DNA of 64,000 bases from Sphingomonas sp. CCH21-G11. GTDB lineage: Bacteria > Pseudomonadota > Alphaproteobacteria > Sphingomonadales > Sphingomonadaceae. Each line of letters opens with the position of its first letter. Within the stretch, counting starts at the first letter, position 1. The stretch is taken from assembly GCF_001555965.1 (NCBI RefSeq), contig NZ_LSHX01000036.1, positions 119,996 through 183,995 of the forward strand. The letters run 5' to 3'. Shown here in pieces: positions 7,746-17,383 of this stretch. The position numbers and the translations under genes were made by a program. The notes beneath the pieces are model-generated. The model did not search any database. It was not told the DNA's origin and was given only the letters and a program-made list of their open reading frames with translations.

Positions 7746-7962
7746 CTATTGCGCTAACTTACGGATATGTTGAAATATGAGAAATGGGGTTTTATGAAAT
7801 TCCTCGTTTTGCACCCCGTCGCTTCCCGCACTTTCTTTATTATGATTTCAACGAGCGATTGACGGTTCTGAGATATAGCCGAGGCTAGCAACGCATATGC
7901 GTCCCTCGAACCCAATCAAATGAGCGACGGCTGGATGTCGAAATCTACCGTCCGCGGGGCGT

Positions 7963-10314
7963 CTACAAGCGCACCCGATTCAGTCGCAGTGCATTCGCCA
8001 CCACCGTAAACGACGAAAGCGCCATCGCCGCGCCTGCAAACATTGGCGACATCAGCAACCCGGTCACTGGATAAAGCACGCCGGCGGCGATGGGCACGCC
8101 GATACCGTTGAACAAGAACGAGAAGAACAGGTTTTGGCGAATATTACCCATCGTTGCCTTAGCTAGCTTGCGCGCGCGTACGACCGCAGCCAGATCCCCC
8201 TTGGTGAGCGTGATCCCGGCGCTTTCGATGGCGACGTCGGTTCCCGTTCCCATTGCGAGTCCGACATCGGCGGCAGCCAGCGCAGGGGCATCGTTAATGC
8301 CGTCGCCAGCCATCGCGACCTTTGCGCCCTTGGCCTTCAACTCGCCGACGATGCGCGCCTTGTCTTCGGGTTTGAGTTCGGCATGAACACCATCGAGGCC
8401 GCCGACCGCATCAGCCACGATCTGCGCGGTCGTTGGGTTGTCGCCCGTTAGCATGATGACCCGCAAACCCTGTTCGCGGAGCGCCACGATCGACTCGCGT
8501 GCGTTTGCCCGGATCGGGTCGGCGACCGCAATGAAGCCTGCCAGCGCGCCGTCGATGGCGACGAACATAATGCCAGCGCCTTCGCGGCGCTTGGCTTCCG
8601 ACGCGTCGAAGAGCGGCTGTGGATCGGTATCGACCCGTTTCATCTGTGCGGTGTTGCCAATAACGACGGTGCGACCATTTACCTTGGCGCTGATACCCAT
8701 CCCGACCTGAACCTCGAAGTCGAGTGGTTCACCAAGCGACAGTTTGCGTTCGGTGGCGGCGGTGACGATGGCGTGCGCCAGAGGATGCTCGGATCGAGCC
8801 TCGACCGCAGCAGTCAACGCCAGCAATTCGTCTTCGGCAACGGCACCGAGCGTTTCGATGCCGACCAGTTTGGGTTTGCCTTCGGTCAGCGTGCCGGTCT
8901 TGTCGATGAGAAGCGTATCGACACGCTCGAAGCCTTGCAGCGCCTCGGCGCTTTTGACCAGCACGCCCGCCTGCGCGCCGCGCCCGGTGCCGACCATGAT
9001 CGACATCGGTGTCGCCAGGCCGAGCGCGCAGGGGCAGGCAATGATCAGCACCGCAATCGCGTTGAGCAGCGCGTGACCGATGCGCGGCTCGGGGCCAACC
9101 AGGCTCCAAACCATGAAGGTGATGATCGCGACGGCAATAACGAGCGGCACGAACCAGCCCGAGATTTGATCGGCCACCGCCTGGATCGGCGCGCGGCTTC
9201 GCTGTGCCTCGGCGACCATCTTGACGATCCGCGCGAGCATCGTGTCGCTGCCGACCGCTTGCGCTTCCATGATCAAGCTGCCGGTCCCGTTGACGGTGCC
9301 GCCCGTTAGCGCGCTCGCTGCCTCCTTGGCGATGGGCAAAGGCTCACCAGTCAACATCGACTCATCGACCGATGAGGAGCCGTCGAGGACGATGCCATCG
9401 ACCGGCACCGCTTCGCCCGGGCGAATGCGCAAATGGTTTCCGGTAACGACATCGGTGAGCGGGATTTCGGTTTCGGTGCCGTCCGCCGCGATACGCCGCG
9501 CTGTCTTGGGCGCAAGATTAAGCAGCGCACGTATCGCCTTGCCGGTTGCTGCACGCGCGCGCAATTCGAGCACCTGGCCGAGCAGCACCAACGCGACGAC
9601 GACGCCCGCCGCCTCATAATAGACCGGCACCATGCCGTGCATTTTGAATGCTTCGGGGAACAGGCCGGGCGCGAGCGTCGCGACCAGACTGTAGAGAAAT
9701 GCCGCCCCCACGCCGATAGAGATCAACGTGAACATATTGAGGTGCCGCGTCTTGAGCGACGTCCAGCCGCGCGCGAAGAAGGGCGCACCAGCCCAAAGGA
9801 CTATCGGCGCCGCGAGCGCGAGTTGAATCCAGGGCGAGATGGCAGCGTTGACCAGGTAGAGGCCGAGCAGGTCGGTGCCCATCGTCAGGACAAGCAGCGG
9901 CACCGCGAGCGCCGCGGACACCCAGAACCGTCGGGTGAAATCGATCAGTTCGGGATTGGGCGCATCGTCGAGCGAAGGCTCTTCGGGTTCGAGCGCCATA
10001 CCGCAGATGGGGCAAGTTCCCGGCCCTTCCTGACGGATTTGATGGTGCATCGGACAAGTCCAGATCGCGCCCGGCGTAGCTTCTGGTTCTGGACGCGGTG
10101 CATCGGACAGATAGTGCGCCGGATCGGCAACGAATTTCGTCCGGCACCCGGTCGAGCAAAAATGATAGGCGCGACCGTCATGGTCAGCATGGTGCAAGGT
10201 CTTCTCGGGATCGACGGTCATGCCGCATACCGGGTCGATCACGCTGACAGAATGATGAGGGGCTTTTACCCCGTCGTCACGAGGTGCTTCGGAATGTCGG
10301 ATCATATCGGCCAT
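7963..10314 (-). CDS. copA: Copper(I)-exporting P1B-type ATPase with YHS and metal-binding zinc-ribbon-like domains
   Basis: 783 residues. An N-terminal YHS-like domain ([10 protein letters not shown] at 27-36, CSTGC at 53-57) is followed by a heavy-metal-binding domain (TCPMHH...[10 protein letters not shown], 87-110). The P-type ATPase core follows: TGE at 322-324, CPC at 427-429, the phosphorylated Asp471 in DKTGT, the HP motif at 510-511 and GDGINDAP from 670. The MALSS and NLFFSFLFN helices fit the P1B-1 Cu(I)/Ag(I) group. It pumps cuprous ions from cytoplasm to periplasm. There is no classical CxxC HMA domain. It is the last gene of the leftward block, 88 bp after the cnrH-like gene, with AGAGAGG upstream of ATG 10314. 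Confidence 0.9.
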   Translation of the reverse strand: MADMIRHSEAPRDDGVKAPHHSVSVIDPVCGMTVDPEKTLHHADHDGRAYHFCSTGCRTKFVADPAHYLSDAPRPEPEATPGAIWTCPMHHQIRQEGPGTCPICGMALEPEEPSLDDAPNPELIDFTRRFWVSAALAVPLLVLTMGTDLLGLYLVNAAISPWIQLALAAPIVLWAGAPFFARGWTSLKTRHLNMFTLISIGVGAAFLYSLVATLAPGLFPEAFKMHGMVPVYYEAAGVVVALVLLGQVLELRARAATGKAIRALLNLAPKTARRIAADGTETEIPLTDVVTGNHLRIRPGEAVPVDGIVLDGSSSVDESMLTGEPLPIAKEAASALTGGTVNGTGSLIMEAQAVGSDTMLARIVKMVAEAQRSRAPIQAVADQISGWFVPLVIAVAIITFMVWSLVGPEPRIGHALLNAIAVLIIACPCALGLATPMSIMVGTGRGAQAGVLVKSAEALQGFERVDTLLIDKTGTLTEGKPKLVGIETLGAVAEDELLALTAAVEARSEHPLAHAIVTAATERKLSLGEPLDFEVQVGMGISAKVNGRTVVIGNTAQMKRVDTDPQPLFDASEAKRREGAGIMFVAIDGALAGFIAVADPIRANARESIVALREQGLRVIMLTGDNPTTAQIVADAVGGLDGVHAELKPEDKARIVGELKAKGAKVAMAGDGINDAPALAAADVGLAMGTGTDVAIESAGITLTKGDLAAVVRARKLAKATMGNIRQNLFFSFLFNGIGVPIAAGVLYPVTGLLMSPMFAGAAMALSSFTVVANALRLNRVRL

Positions 10315-10402
10315 GAGGTCGCCTCTCTTGAGTCGCTTGTTGTCTGGTGCTGTGGTGGGTTTCAGGTAAAACGCGCTTGACTGTGCTAAGACGCATTCGT
10401 CC

Positions 10403-10984
10403 TCATAATTTGTTCGAAGTTGCCATCAGTTCTCGGAGCCGTTGCCGCGCTCGGCTGATCCTTGTCTCGACCGCCTTTTCGCTGATCCCCAGGAAATCCC
10501 CAATCGCCGCCTGCGGCCAACCATCGAGGGCGCTCAAAATCAACGGCTCTTTGAGGTTGGCGGGCAAGGAGGCGAGGGCAGCAATCGTGAAATTGAGGGC
10601 GGCTCGATCTGCTACGAGAGTATCTGCACCGGGTGCGTCGTCCGCGATTGAAGCCGCTATGTCGGGTGTCAATGGCAGTGCCATCGAGAAGAACTGACGC
10701 ACCGTGCGCCGTCGCCGCCAATCGCGTGCCTTGTTGATCGCGACCCGGGCGAGCCAGGGGCGCATCGGCCGTGTCAGATCGAGCTGGCCGAGGCTCGCAA
10801 AAGCCGCGACGAAACAGTCCTGAAGGACATCGACGGACTCGTCATTGGCGCCGGTATGCGCGCGGATCAGGCGAAGCAGCGGTTCACGGTGACGCCGCAT
10901 GATCTCGCCATAGGCAGCTTGACGTCCTGCCAGCGCGAGACTCGCCAGCTCTCCATCAGAAGCGGTAGCGAGATCAATCGTCAC
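10403..10984 (-). CDS. cnrH: ECF sigma factor, CnrH-like
   Basis: 193 residues. Sigma region 2 is at about 25-95 ([48 protein letters not shown]) and region 4 at about 130-190 ([44 protein letters not shown]). GTG 10984 overlaps the stop of the cnrX-like gene (GTGA). In Cupriavidus metallidurans the CnrH sigma is held by CnrY/CnrX and released by Ni or Co; the same Y-X-H order here makes this the functional equivalent. The symbol is by analogy, and the metal sensed here may differ. Confidence 0.8.
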   Translation of the reverse strand: MTIDLATASDGELASLALAGRQAAYGEIMRRHREPLLRLIRAHTGANDESVDVLQDCFVAAFASLGQLDLTRPMRPWLARVAINKARDWRRRRTVRQFFSMALPLTPDIAASIADDAPGADTLVADRAALNFTIAALASLPANLKEPLILSALDGWPQAAIGDFLGISEKAVETRISRARQRLRELMATSNKL

Positions 10985-11427
10985 CGACGCTCTTCGGTCA
11001 GCGCCCGAACGACCGCCGCATCGAAGCGCACTGCCTGTGCCGGTCGCAGGATTTTGCGCATGGCAAAGACGTGCGCAAGTGTATCTTTTTGCAGTTCGCC
11101 CATCGCGACATGCGCCTGATTCACCGCGGCGGCGACCTTCGGCCCGGCATCATGCTCCTCGGCGATTGCTTCGGCCAGCCGGGCATTGTCACGTCGCAAT
11201 TCCAGCTCGCGCGCGCGTCGGCGGGCGGCAAAGCGGAGTTCAAGCTGTTCGAGTGCCGAGCGTTGATCGGCGTCGAGATCAAGACCCTCATGGACGAATT
11301 GGTGGAAATCGATGATGGCAGGAGCGGCTGTTGGCAGAAGTGCGCGCCCGATCACAACACCAGCGATGCCGGCGAGCAGGGCAATCCCGGCGATGGCCAG
11401 CCACTGGCGAAGCCGCAAGGAGATCAT
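10981..11427 (-). CDS. cnrX: CnrX-like periplasmic metal sensor
   Basis: 148 residues, the same length as CnrX. One N-terminal membrane anchor (about 8-31) precedes a periplasmic helical hairpin. The residues at the positions of the known CnrX metal ligands are all present with identical numbering: His42, His46, Glu63, His119 and Met123. CnrX senses Ni(II)/Co(II) in the periplasm and passes the signal to the anti-sigma CnrY. The gene overlaps cnrY-like (ATGA) at its start and cnrH-like (GTGA) at its end. The ligand numbering of the reference protein is from memory. Confidence 0.85.
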   Translation of the reverse strand: MISLRLRQWLAIAGIALLAGIAGVVIGRALLPTAAPAIIDFHQFVHEGLDLDADQRSALEQLELRFAARRRARELELRRDNARLAEAIAEEHDAGPKVAAAVNQAHVAMGELQKDTLAHVFAMRKILRPAQAVRFDAAVVRALTEERR

Positions 11428-11705
11428 GCGCCGAACAGCGTGGACAGGGCATAGGGCGGCTCGCCGAACAGCCCTGCCACGTCCTGGCGTGCTACCTCGC
11501 GACGAGGTAGGTCTGCCCCCATCGTTACGCCGAGGATGAGGGCGAATATTGCCGCGCCGCCGCCTGCCATCATCAGTGACGGGGCACGCGTGCTGCCGAT
11601 CGCGCCAATACGCGCCAGCACACGGTCTTCCAGGCCATCGAGCGATGCCGGGATAGGCGCGTGTGCCAGCCTGGCCAGTGCCATGTCGAGGTCGTCCATC
11701 TTCAT
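11424..11705 (-). CDS. cnrY: CnrY-like anti-sigma factor
   Basis: 93 residues. A cytoplasmic N-terminal helix (MDDLDMALARLAHAPIPASL) of the type that clamps the sigma factor is followed by a single membrane helix (about 44-62, LMMAGGGAAIFALILGVTM) and a short periplasmic tail ending ALSTLFGA. Start ATG 11705 is preceded by GAGGAGA. It lies first in the Y-X-H trio, 22 bp after the lipoprotein gene, and overlaps cnrX-like by four bases. Sequence alone is too short for certain family assignment; size, topology and gene order carry the call. Confidence 0.75.
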   Translation of the reverse strand: MKMDDLDMALARLAHAPIPASLDGLEDRVLARIGAIGSTRAPSLMMAGGGAAIFALILGVTMGADLPRREVARQDVAGLFGEPPYALSTLFGA

Positions 11706-11727
11706 TCTCCTCGTTCGACTGTGACCG

Positions 11728-12600
11728 TCAGGGTGCAACATTTGCCGTAAACGGGACGATCGTCTCCCGTCCATTGGCTCGGACTTGCGCAAACAATTTA
11801 AGAGTGCCCGATTGCTCGGGCTGGATGTGGAAGTTGATCGCCGGGCCACTCCGCTCGCCTTCCGACTTCGGTTCTTCTCCGAGCGGGTGGACATGCTCGA
11901 TCGAGTCCCAGTTCCCCGCAAACGCGACGATATGGCCAAATGCGCCCATGATCGGTTGCAGTGCGGCGAAGGGCTTGCCCGTCTTGGTATCGACGATCGC
12001 AATGCTGCCCTGCGCGGCCTGCCCGACCTTCAGCGGCGTTGAGAAGGACAGCGAGAATTTGAGACCGTCCTTTTCAGCCGTCATGACCGTCGCCGCGCTC
12101 GGTAGAGGCGCCTTCTCGGCACCGGCCACAAGCTCGGCGCCGATATATTCTTGCGTGCCGTCAGGGAGCGTCGCGTCCGCCCAGACCTTGTACGTGCGCC
12201 CTAATAGAGGCGTGAAATCGAAGCGCCACTGGCCGGGTTTTGCCGGATCGACGACAGGATGGATATGCTGGTAGTCGGTCAAGCTGCCATCGACGATCAG
12301 CAGATGGAGCCGCTTGGTATGCGCGAGCGCAAGGTCGCTCGGTCCGAGCGGCTTGCCGCTGGCGATATTGGTCAAGGTGAGCGTTACGCCTTGCGCACGC
12401 CCTGGCGCCAACGGGCCATTGGGCGACAGCGCAAGCTTCATCGTTGGCGCGTGAGTTTCATCGTCGTGGCCACCCATCGCCATGCCTGCATGCTTATCAG
12501 CGACGCTGGTGGCGGTTTTAGCGGTGTCGACCTTGGTCGCCGGGCCGCACCCGACGAGCGCCAGCGAGAGCGCGGCGGCGGTGAGAAGAGATGTTTTCAT
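11728..12600 (-). CDS. Periplasmic lipoprotein with two HxHP-containing repeats, metal-efflux associated
   Basis: 290 residues. A lipoprotein signal ends at Cys18 (LALVGC). A His/Met-rich stretch follows (KHAGMAMGGHDDETH, 36-50). Two beta-sandwich-like halves each contain a hydrophobic strand and an H-x-H-P motif: LHLLIVDG (98-105) with QHIHP (111-115), and GHIVAFAGNW (222-231) with EHVHP (235-239). Such repeats occur in secreted proteins near copper and heavy-metal genes, but I know no assigned function; metal binding or delivery to the pump is inference. ATG 12600 has AAAGGAG upstream and lies 25 bp after the RND gene stop. An upstream in-frame ATG at 12624 is less likely. Confidence 0.7.
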   Translation of the reverse strand: MKTSLLTAAALSLALVGCGPATKVDTAKTATSVADKHAGMAMGGHDDETHAPTMKLALSPNGPLAPGRAQGVTLTLTNIASGKPLGPSDLALAHTKRLHLLIVDGSLTDYQHIHPVVDPAKPGQWRFDFTPLLGRTYKVWADATLPDGTQEYIGAELVAGAEKAPLPSAATVMTAEKDGLKFSLSFSTPLKVGQAAQGSIAIVDTKTGKPFAALQPIMGAFGHIVAFAGNWDSIEHVHPLGEEPKSEGERSGPAINFHIQPEQSGTLKLFAQVRANGRETIVPFTANVAP

Positions 12601-12625
12601 GCGGGCTCCTTTGGGATTGGTCATT

Positions 12626-15600
12626 TCAAAAGGCTTCGGTCGAACCGGTTGCGCGGGCATCGGCAACGAGACGGTCGAGGGGTTTGCGGCCATAGAGCCG
12701 GAACAGGATCGGCGTGACGAGCGCATCGAGCAGCGTCGCCGAGAGCAAGCCGCCGAAGATCGTGACCGCGACCGGGTGAAGGATTTCCTTGCCGGGTTCG
12801 TCGGCACCGATCAGCAACGGCGTAAGTGCCAGACCTGCGCCCAGCGCAGTCATCAGCACGGGCGTCAGGCGTTCGAGCGTGCCGCGCACGATCATCGCAT
12901 CGCCCCAAGTCTCGCCTTCATGGAGCACGAGGTTGATGTAATGGCTGACCTTGAGGATTCCGTTGCGCGCGGCGATTCCGGTCAGCGTCACGAACCCGAT
13001 CAGGCTGGCAACCGACAGTGGTAACCCGAACAACCACAGCGCCAGCACCGACCCGACCAGCGCCATCGGCACGCCCGCCATGATGATCAGCGCCAGCCGT
13101 ACCGAACGGTAGCGCGTGAAGAGCAATGCGAAGATCATCGCGAACGAGATCAGTGACAGGCCGCCGATCGTCAGCGTCGCTTCCTGCTGGGCCTGGAATT
13201 GACCTTCGACGCGGACGAACCCGCCATCGGGCAGTTTGAGCTTCGCAACCTCGCCGTTGATGACCGCGATGATGTCGCCGAGATTGGCGCCCGGCGCCCC
13301 ATTGGCGGATAGTACGATCCGGCGACGGCCGTCTTCGCGCAGAATTTGGTTAGGTCCTTCGGTTTCCTTGACGTCGGCTAGGTTGCGCAGCGGCACCGGC
13401 CCCTGCGGTGTTTCGATCAACAGATCAGCGAGGCCAGTCGTGGAGCGTTCCTGATCGGGCAGCCGCAGCACCACGTCATAGCGCTTGAGACCATCGACGA
13501 TGGTGCTGACGATCTTGCCGTTCGATAGTGTCTCGACCGCCTCGGCAATCGCGGCAGGCGCGACGCCATAGGATGCGGCGCGGTCGTAATCGATGTTGAG
13601 ATCGAGCTGCGGCACGCGCACCTGCCGTTCGACTCGCAGATCGACGATCCCAGGTGCCTTGGCGATCCGGCCTTGAAGCGTTTCGGCGGTCGTGCGTAGC
13701 GCATCGAGATCCTCGGCGAAGATCTTGACGACGATCTGTGCGGTCACCCCGGAAAGCAGGTGGTCGATGCGGTGCCCAATCGGCGCGCCGACCGTGACAG
13801 AGCCGGGCAGGATTGCGAGGCGTTCGCGGATGGCGCGCGCCACGATTTCGCGATTGGCCGTGTCGGGCTTCAAAGCGACGTCGATCTCGCTCGAATGGAC
13901 GCCTTCGGCGTGCTCATCGAGCTCGGCGCGGCCGGTGCGGCGGCTGACGCTGGCGACGTCGGGGATTTGCAGCAGCAGTTTTTCGGCGGTGCTTCCAAGC
14001 TTGCTCGATTGTTCGAGCGAAATCCCCGGCTGGAACGCGAGGCTGACGACGAAACTGCCTTCGTTGAAGGTCGGCAGGAATGCCTTGGGCAAGTTCGCCG
14101 CACCAAGGACCGCGATCGCGGTGGCGATTCCACCGGCGATAAGAATGCCCTTTGCGTGGCGGAAACCCCAGCCGAGCAGCCGACTGTTACCGTTTTTGAG
14201 CCTTCGGACGAGCCCCGATTCCGCCGCTTCGCCGCGCGTCGCCGCCAATTTGGGCAGCAGATAATAGCAGAGCACCGGCGTCAGGGTGATCGAGGTGACA
14301 AGACTGGCGAGGATCGAAATGACATAAGCGACGCCGAGCGGCTGGAAGAGGCGGCCCTCGACCCCGCCGAGGAAGAACAACGGCAGAAAGACGAGAATGA
14401 TGATCGCGGTGGCATAGATGATCCCGGACCGGACTTCGCCGGTCGCGTGCGCAATGACGGCCAGCGCGGGCTTGGGTTCCGCGTCGAGTGCATTTTCGCG
14501 CAGGCGACGATAAACATTCTCGACGCCGACCACCGCATCATCGACCAGTTCGCCAATCGCGATCGCCAGCCCGCCGAGCGTCATCGTGTTGATCGATAGC
14601 CCGAACGCTTCGAAGACGACGGCGGTTATAAGGATCGATACCGGCAGCGCCACAAGCGAAATCGCGGTCGTGCGCCAGTTGAGCAGGAACACGAACAGCA
14701 CGATCGAGACGACGATCCCTGCCTCGATGAGCGCGCGTTCCAGGGTCCCGATCGAAGTCTGGATGAAATTCGCCTGACGGAACTGTACGCGATCGGCGCG
14801 CAGCCCGTTGGGCAGCGTGGCGGTAATTTCCTTGAGCGCCTTCTCGACCTCGTCGGTCACGGCCACAGTCGCGGCGTCTGGCTGTTTCTGGATCGCGATG
14901 ACTACGGCGGGTTGGCCGTCATAACCCGCATCGCCGCGCCGGAACGCGGCGGCGAAGTCGACCTTGGCAATCTGCGACAAACGGACTGGACCATTGGCGT
15001 TGCTGGCGACAACGAGCTGCTGCAGATCCTCGATCCGCGTCGTCCGAGCAACGTTGCGGATAAGAAACTCGCGTTCATATTGATCGACGAAGCCGCCGCC
15101 GGTGTTGGTCCCAAAGGCACGAAGCGCGTCCTCCATGTCCTTCAATTTGACGCCGACGGCATTCATCGCCGCGAGATCGGGCGAAACGCGGTACTGCCGA
15201 ACCTCGCCACCGATCGGAATGACCTGCGCGACGCCGGGGATCGCGAGCAGGCGCGGCCGTATCTGGAAATCGGCGATCTCGCGGGCCTGCATCGGACTTG
15301 CCCGCCCATAGGGGATCGCGACCAGCATGATCTCGCCCATGATCGAGGTGACCGGCCCCATTTGTGGGACGACAGCGGGCGGTATCTGTTCGCGCACCAG
15401 CGTCAGTCGTTCGGCGACCTGCTGGCGCGCGCGGTAGACATCTTCCTTCCAGCCAAACTCGACATAGACGATAGACAGACCGATGCCCGAGACCGAACGG
15501 ACCCGCTCGACCCCGGGGACACCGCTCATCGACGTCTCGATTGGGCGTGTCACCAGCGTTTCGACTTCGGGCGGGGCGAGACCGGGGGACTCTGTTAGGA

Positions 15601-15745
15601 TCGTAACGACCGGCCGATTGAGATTGGGCAGCACATCGACGGGCAGCCGGCTCACCGACAGCCCGCCAAACGCCATCAGCGCGAACGCGAGAAACAGTGT
15701 AAGGACACGGTTACGGAGTGAAAAGGCGACGAGCCGGTCGAACAT
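12626..15745 (-). CDS. HME-RND efflux pump (CzcA/CusA family, non-Cus, non-Czc subtype)
   Basis: 1039 residues with the RND layout: an N-terminal TM helix ([19 protein letters not shown]), two large periplasmic loops and two TM bundles. The TM4 motif is [20 protein letters not shown] (about 393-412), which differs from the DFGLIVDGAVII of CzcA and the [15 protein letters not shown] of CusA. From memory this fits the subgroup called HME5, with no firm substrate (Ni suggested). It is the inner-membrane proton antiporter of a tripartite pump with the adaptor (start 17383) and TolC protein (start 18618) directly upstream. Confidence 0.85.
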   Translation of the reverse strand: MFDRLVAFSLRNRVLTLFLAFALMAFGGLSVSRLPVDVLPNLNRPVVTILTESPGLAPPEVETLVTRPIETSMSGVPGVERVRSVSGIGLSIVYVEFGWKEDVYRARQQVAERLTLVREQIPPAVVPQMGPVTSIMGEIMLVAIPYGRASPMQAREIADFQIRPRLLAIPGVAQVIPIGGEVRQYRVSPDLAAMNAVGVKLKDMEDALRAFGTNTGGGFVDQYEREFLIRNVARTTRIEDLQQLVVASNANGPVRLSQIAKVDFAAAFRRGDAGYDGQPAVVIAIQKQPDAATVAVTDEVEKALKEITATLPNGLRADRVQFRQANFIQTSIGTLERALIEAGIVVSIVLFVFLLNWRTTAISLVALPVSILITAVVFEAFGLSINTMTLGGLAIAIGELVDDAVVGVENVYRRLRENALDAEPKPALAVIAHATGEVRSGIIYATAIIILVFLPLFFLGGVEGRLFQPLGVAYVISILASLVTSITLTPVLCYYLLPKLAATRGEAAESGLVRRLKNGNSRLLGWGFRHAKGILIAGGIATAIAVLGAANLPKAFLPTFNEGSFVVSLAFQPGISLEQSSKLGSTAEKLLLQIPDVASVSRRTGRAELDEHAEGVHSSEIDVALKPDTANREIVARAIRERLAILPGSVTVGAPIGHRIDHLLSGVTAQIVVKIFAEDLDALRTTAETLQGRIAKAPGIVDLRVERQVRVPQLDLNIDYDRAASYGVAPAAIAEAVETLSNGKIVSTIVDGLKRYDVVLRLPDQERSTTGLADLLIETPQGPVPLRNLADVKETEGPNQILREDGRRRIVLSANGAPGANLGDIIAVINGEVAKLKLPDGGFVRVEGQFQAQQEATLTIGGLSLISFAMIFALLFTRYRSVRLALIIMAGVPMALVGSVLALWLFGLPLSVASLIGFVTLTGIAARNGILKVSHYINLVLHEGETWGDAMIVRGTLERLTPVLMTALGAGLALTPLLIGADEPGKEILHPVAVTIFGGLLSATLLDALVTPILFRLYGRKPLDRLVADARATGSTEAF

Positions 15746-15748
15746 CGC

Positions 15749-17383
15749 CTAGCGCACCTGACCGAGCAGTTCGGCTCCCGCCGTCACGACGCGCTCGCCG
15801 GGCTTCACGTTCGAGAGGAGCGCAACGCGACCCGCATCGACGGGTGCAGATTTCACGCTGCGTTGCTCGAACAGCTCGGCGTGGGTTTTGACGAAAACGG
15901 AAGGGAGTCCGTTGGCGCTCGACAGCAAGGCAGTTCGCGGCACGATCACCCCCGCGACGGTGCCACCGAGTGGCGCGTCGATCGTAATCGGCTCACCGAT
16001 CCGGAGATTGGCGGGAACACCGATTACCCGAAACAACGCGGGCGCGGCACGTCCGCGATCGATGAGCCCCGCCCCTTGGAACACGAGATCGAAGGTCGTG
16101 CCGTCGGCGGTCTTGCCAATGGCTTTCGCGCCGGGTCCCAGCGCGCGGCGGTCGAACAAATTGGCCTCGACATAAAGCCGCGAGCGATCAACGATTTCGA
16201 ACAGCGTGGTTTCAGCACTCACCACCTGCCCGACGCGTACCGAGGATGACGCGATCACACCATCGATCGGCGACACCAGCACTTCGCGCGCGCTGCGCGC
16301 TTGACCGAGCGCCGCGCGACGGCGCTGGAGGCCCTGCAGGGTAATTCCGGCCTCTTCGATTTGCCGACGCGGCACGACGCCTTCTAGACGGCGTAAACGC
16401 GCTGCACTGTTGGCGGCGAGGGCGATCTGCTGGTCGAGATCGCTGAGCTCGCGTGCCAGGTCAGCGCGATCGATTGCCTGCAAGGGCGGCGCGACAAAGC
16501 CCAGCACCTGCCCGGCACGCACCGCCTGCCCGATAATCGGTAGTCCCGATGCTGGCGCACCGATTCGCCCGCCAGTTGCGCTCTGAATGAGCCCGCCGCG
16601 CTGCGGATCGGCTACGATCTTGCCGGTCAGGCTCGTCGTCGGCTGCGCTTCGCCCGCCGCCGCGAGCACGGTTCGGATGCCGATGATCCGCTGCACCGAT
16701 TTCGGGCAGAACAGCTTGCCGTCTGACGTTTTCACAGCAGCTTCGCCCGATCCGGCAGGGACAGCAGGTGCCGCACCATGATCTTCGTCACCATGCGCGG
16801 CAACTGGGGCAGGCCCAACGGGCACGCCGAACAGCAACTGCACGCCAACAAGCACGGCCAACCCAGTGGCGATCAGTCGGCGCGAGCGCCAATACCAAGC
16901 ACCGGCCAGCACAATCACCACCAATGCCGCGATCAATAACCATCGCCAGATTGGTGGTCCCGCCGTCGTGTCCGCGGCGGATGTAGGAACCGTCAAAGTG
17001 CCGGAAAGTGATTCGAACGCCCCGTCATGGCTCACCAGAAATGACAGTTCATGCGCGCCCGGCTTTTGAAGGCCATCGTCAGAATAGGTATAGATGCCGT
17101 TCGCCGCCTTCGCCTGCCCGGTCTTACCATCGACGGTGACGCTGACAGTCGCGCCTGTCACCGGTACGTTGTCGGCAAAGCCGTCGATCCAGATCGTCAG
17201 ATCGTCCGCCTTGGCGGCCGCGACCAGTTCGAGCGCATCGGTTGCCGCTTCCATGCGCGGCGCGATCGACACGCCGACCGGCGTAGCGGCAGCACCGTGA
17301 TCTTCATCCCCGTGAGCCATCGCCAAAGAGGAGCTCGCGACCATCGCCAGCGCGGCCAGCGCCATCCAGATGCGTTTGATCAT
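15749..17383 (-). CDS. RND adaptor (HlyD/CusB-type) with an extra N-terminal membrane domain
   Basis: 544 residues, much longer than the usual 350-420. Residues 1-23 are a signal peptide. AHGDEDHGAA follows at 23-32, then a beta-rich domain (about 60-132), one or two TM helices (146-164 and 170-188), a second AHGDEDHGAA at 196-205, and only then the normal adaptor: barrel-sandwich halves around a coiled coil (about 285-385, SPIDGVIASSSVRVGQVV) and beta-barrel to the end. The N-terminal part looks like a separate His-tagged periplasmic domain fused to the pump adaptor. It overlaps the tolC stop by ATGA; the pump gene follows after three bases. Confidence 0.85.
   Translation of the reverse strand: MIKRIWMALAALAMVASSSLAMAHGDEDHGAAATPVGVSIAPRMEAATDALELVAAAKADDLTIWIDGFADNVPVTGATVSVTVDGKTGQAKAANGIYTYSDDGLQKPGAHELSFLVSHDGAFESLSGTLTVPTSAADTTAGPPIWRWLLIAALVVIVLAGAWYWRSRRLIATGLAVLVGVQLLFGVPVGPAPVAAHGDEDHGAAPAVPAGSGEAAVKTSDGKLFCPKSVQRIIGIRTVLAAAGEAQPTTSLTGKIVADPQRGGLIQSATGGRIGAPASGLPIIGQAVRAGQVLGFVAPPLQAIDRADLARELSDLDQQIALAANSAARLRRLEGVVPRRQIEEAGITLQGLQRRRAALGQARSAREVLVSPIDGVIASSSVRVGQVVSAETTLFEIVDRSRLYVEANLFDRRALGPGAKAIGKTADGTTFDLVFQGAGLIDRGRAAPALFRVIGVPANLRIGEPITIDAPLGGTVAGVIVPRTALLSSANGLPSVFVKTHAELFEQRSVKSAPVDAGRVALLSNVKPGERVVTAGAELLGQVR

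Noticed and set aside
9433..10380. 315-aa plus-strand frame
   Set aside because: Antisense to the Cu ATPase gene, whose motifs are unambiguous.
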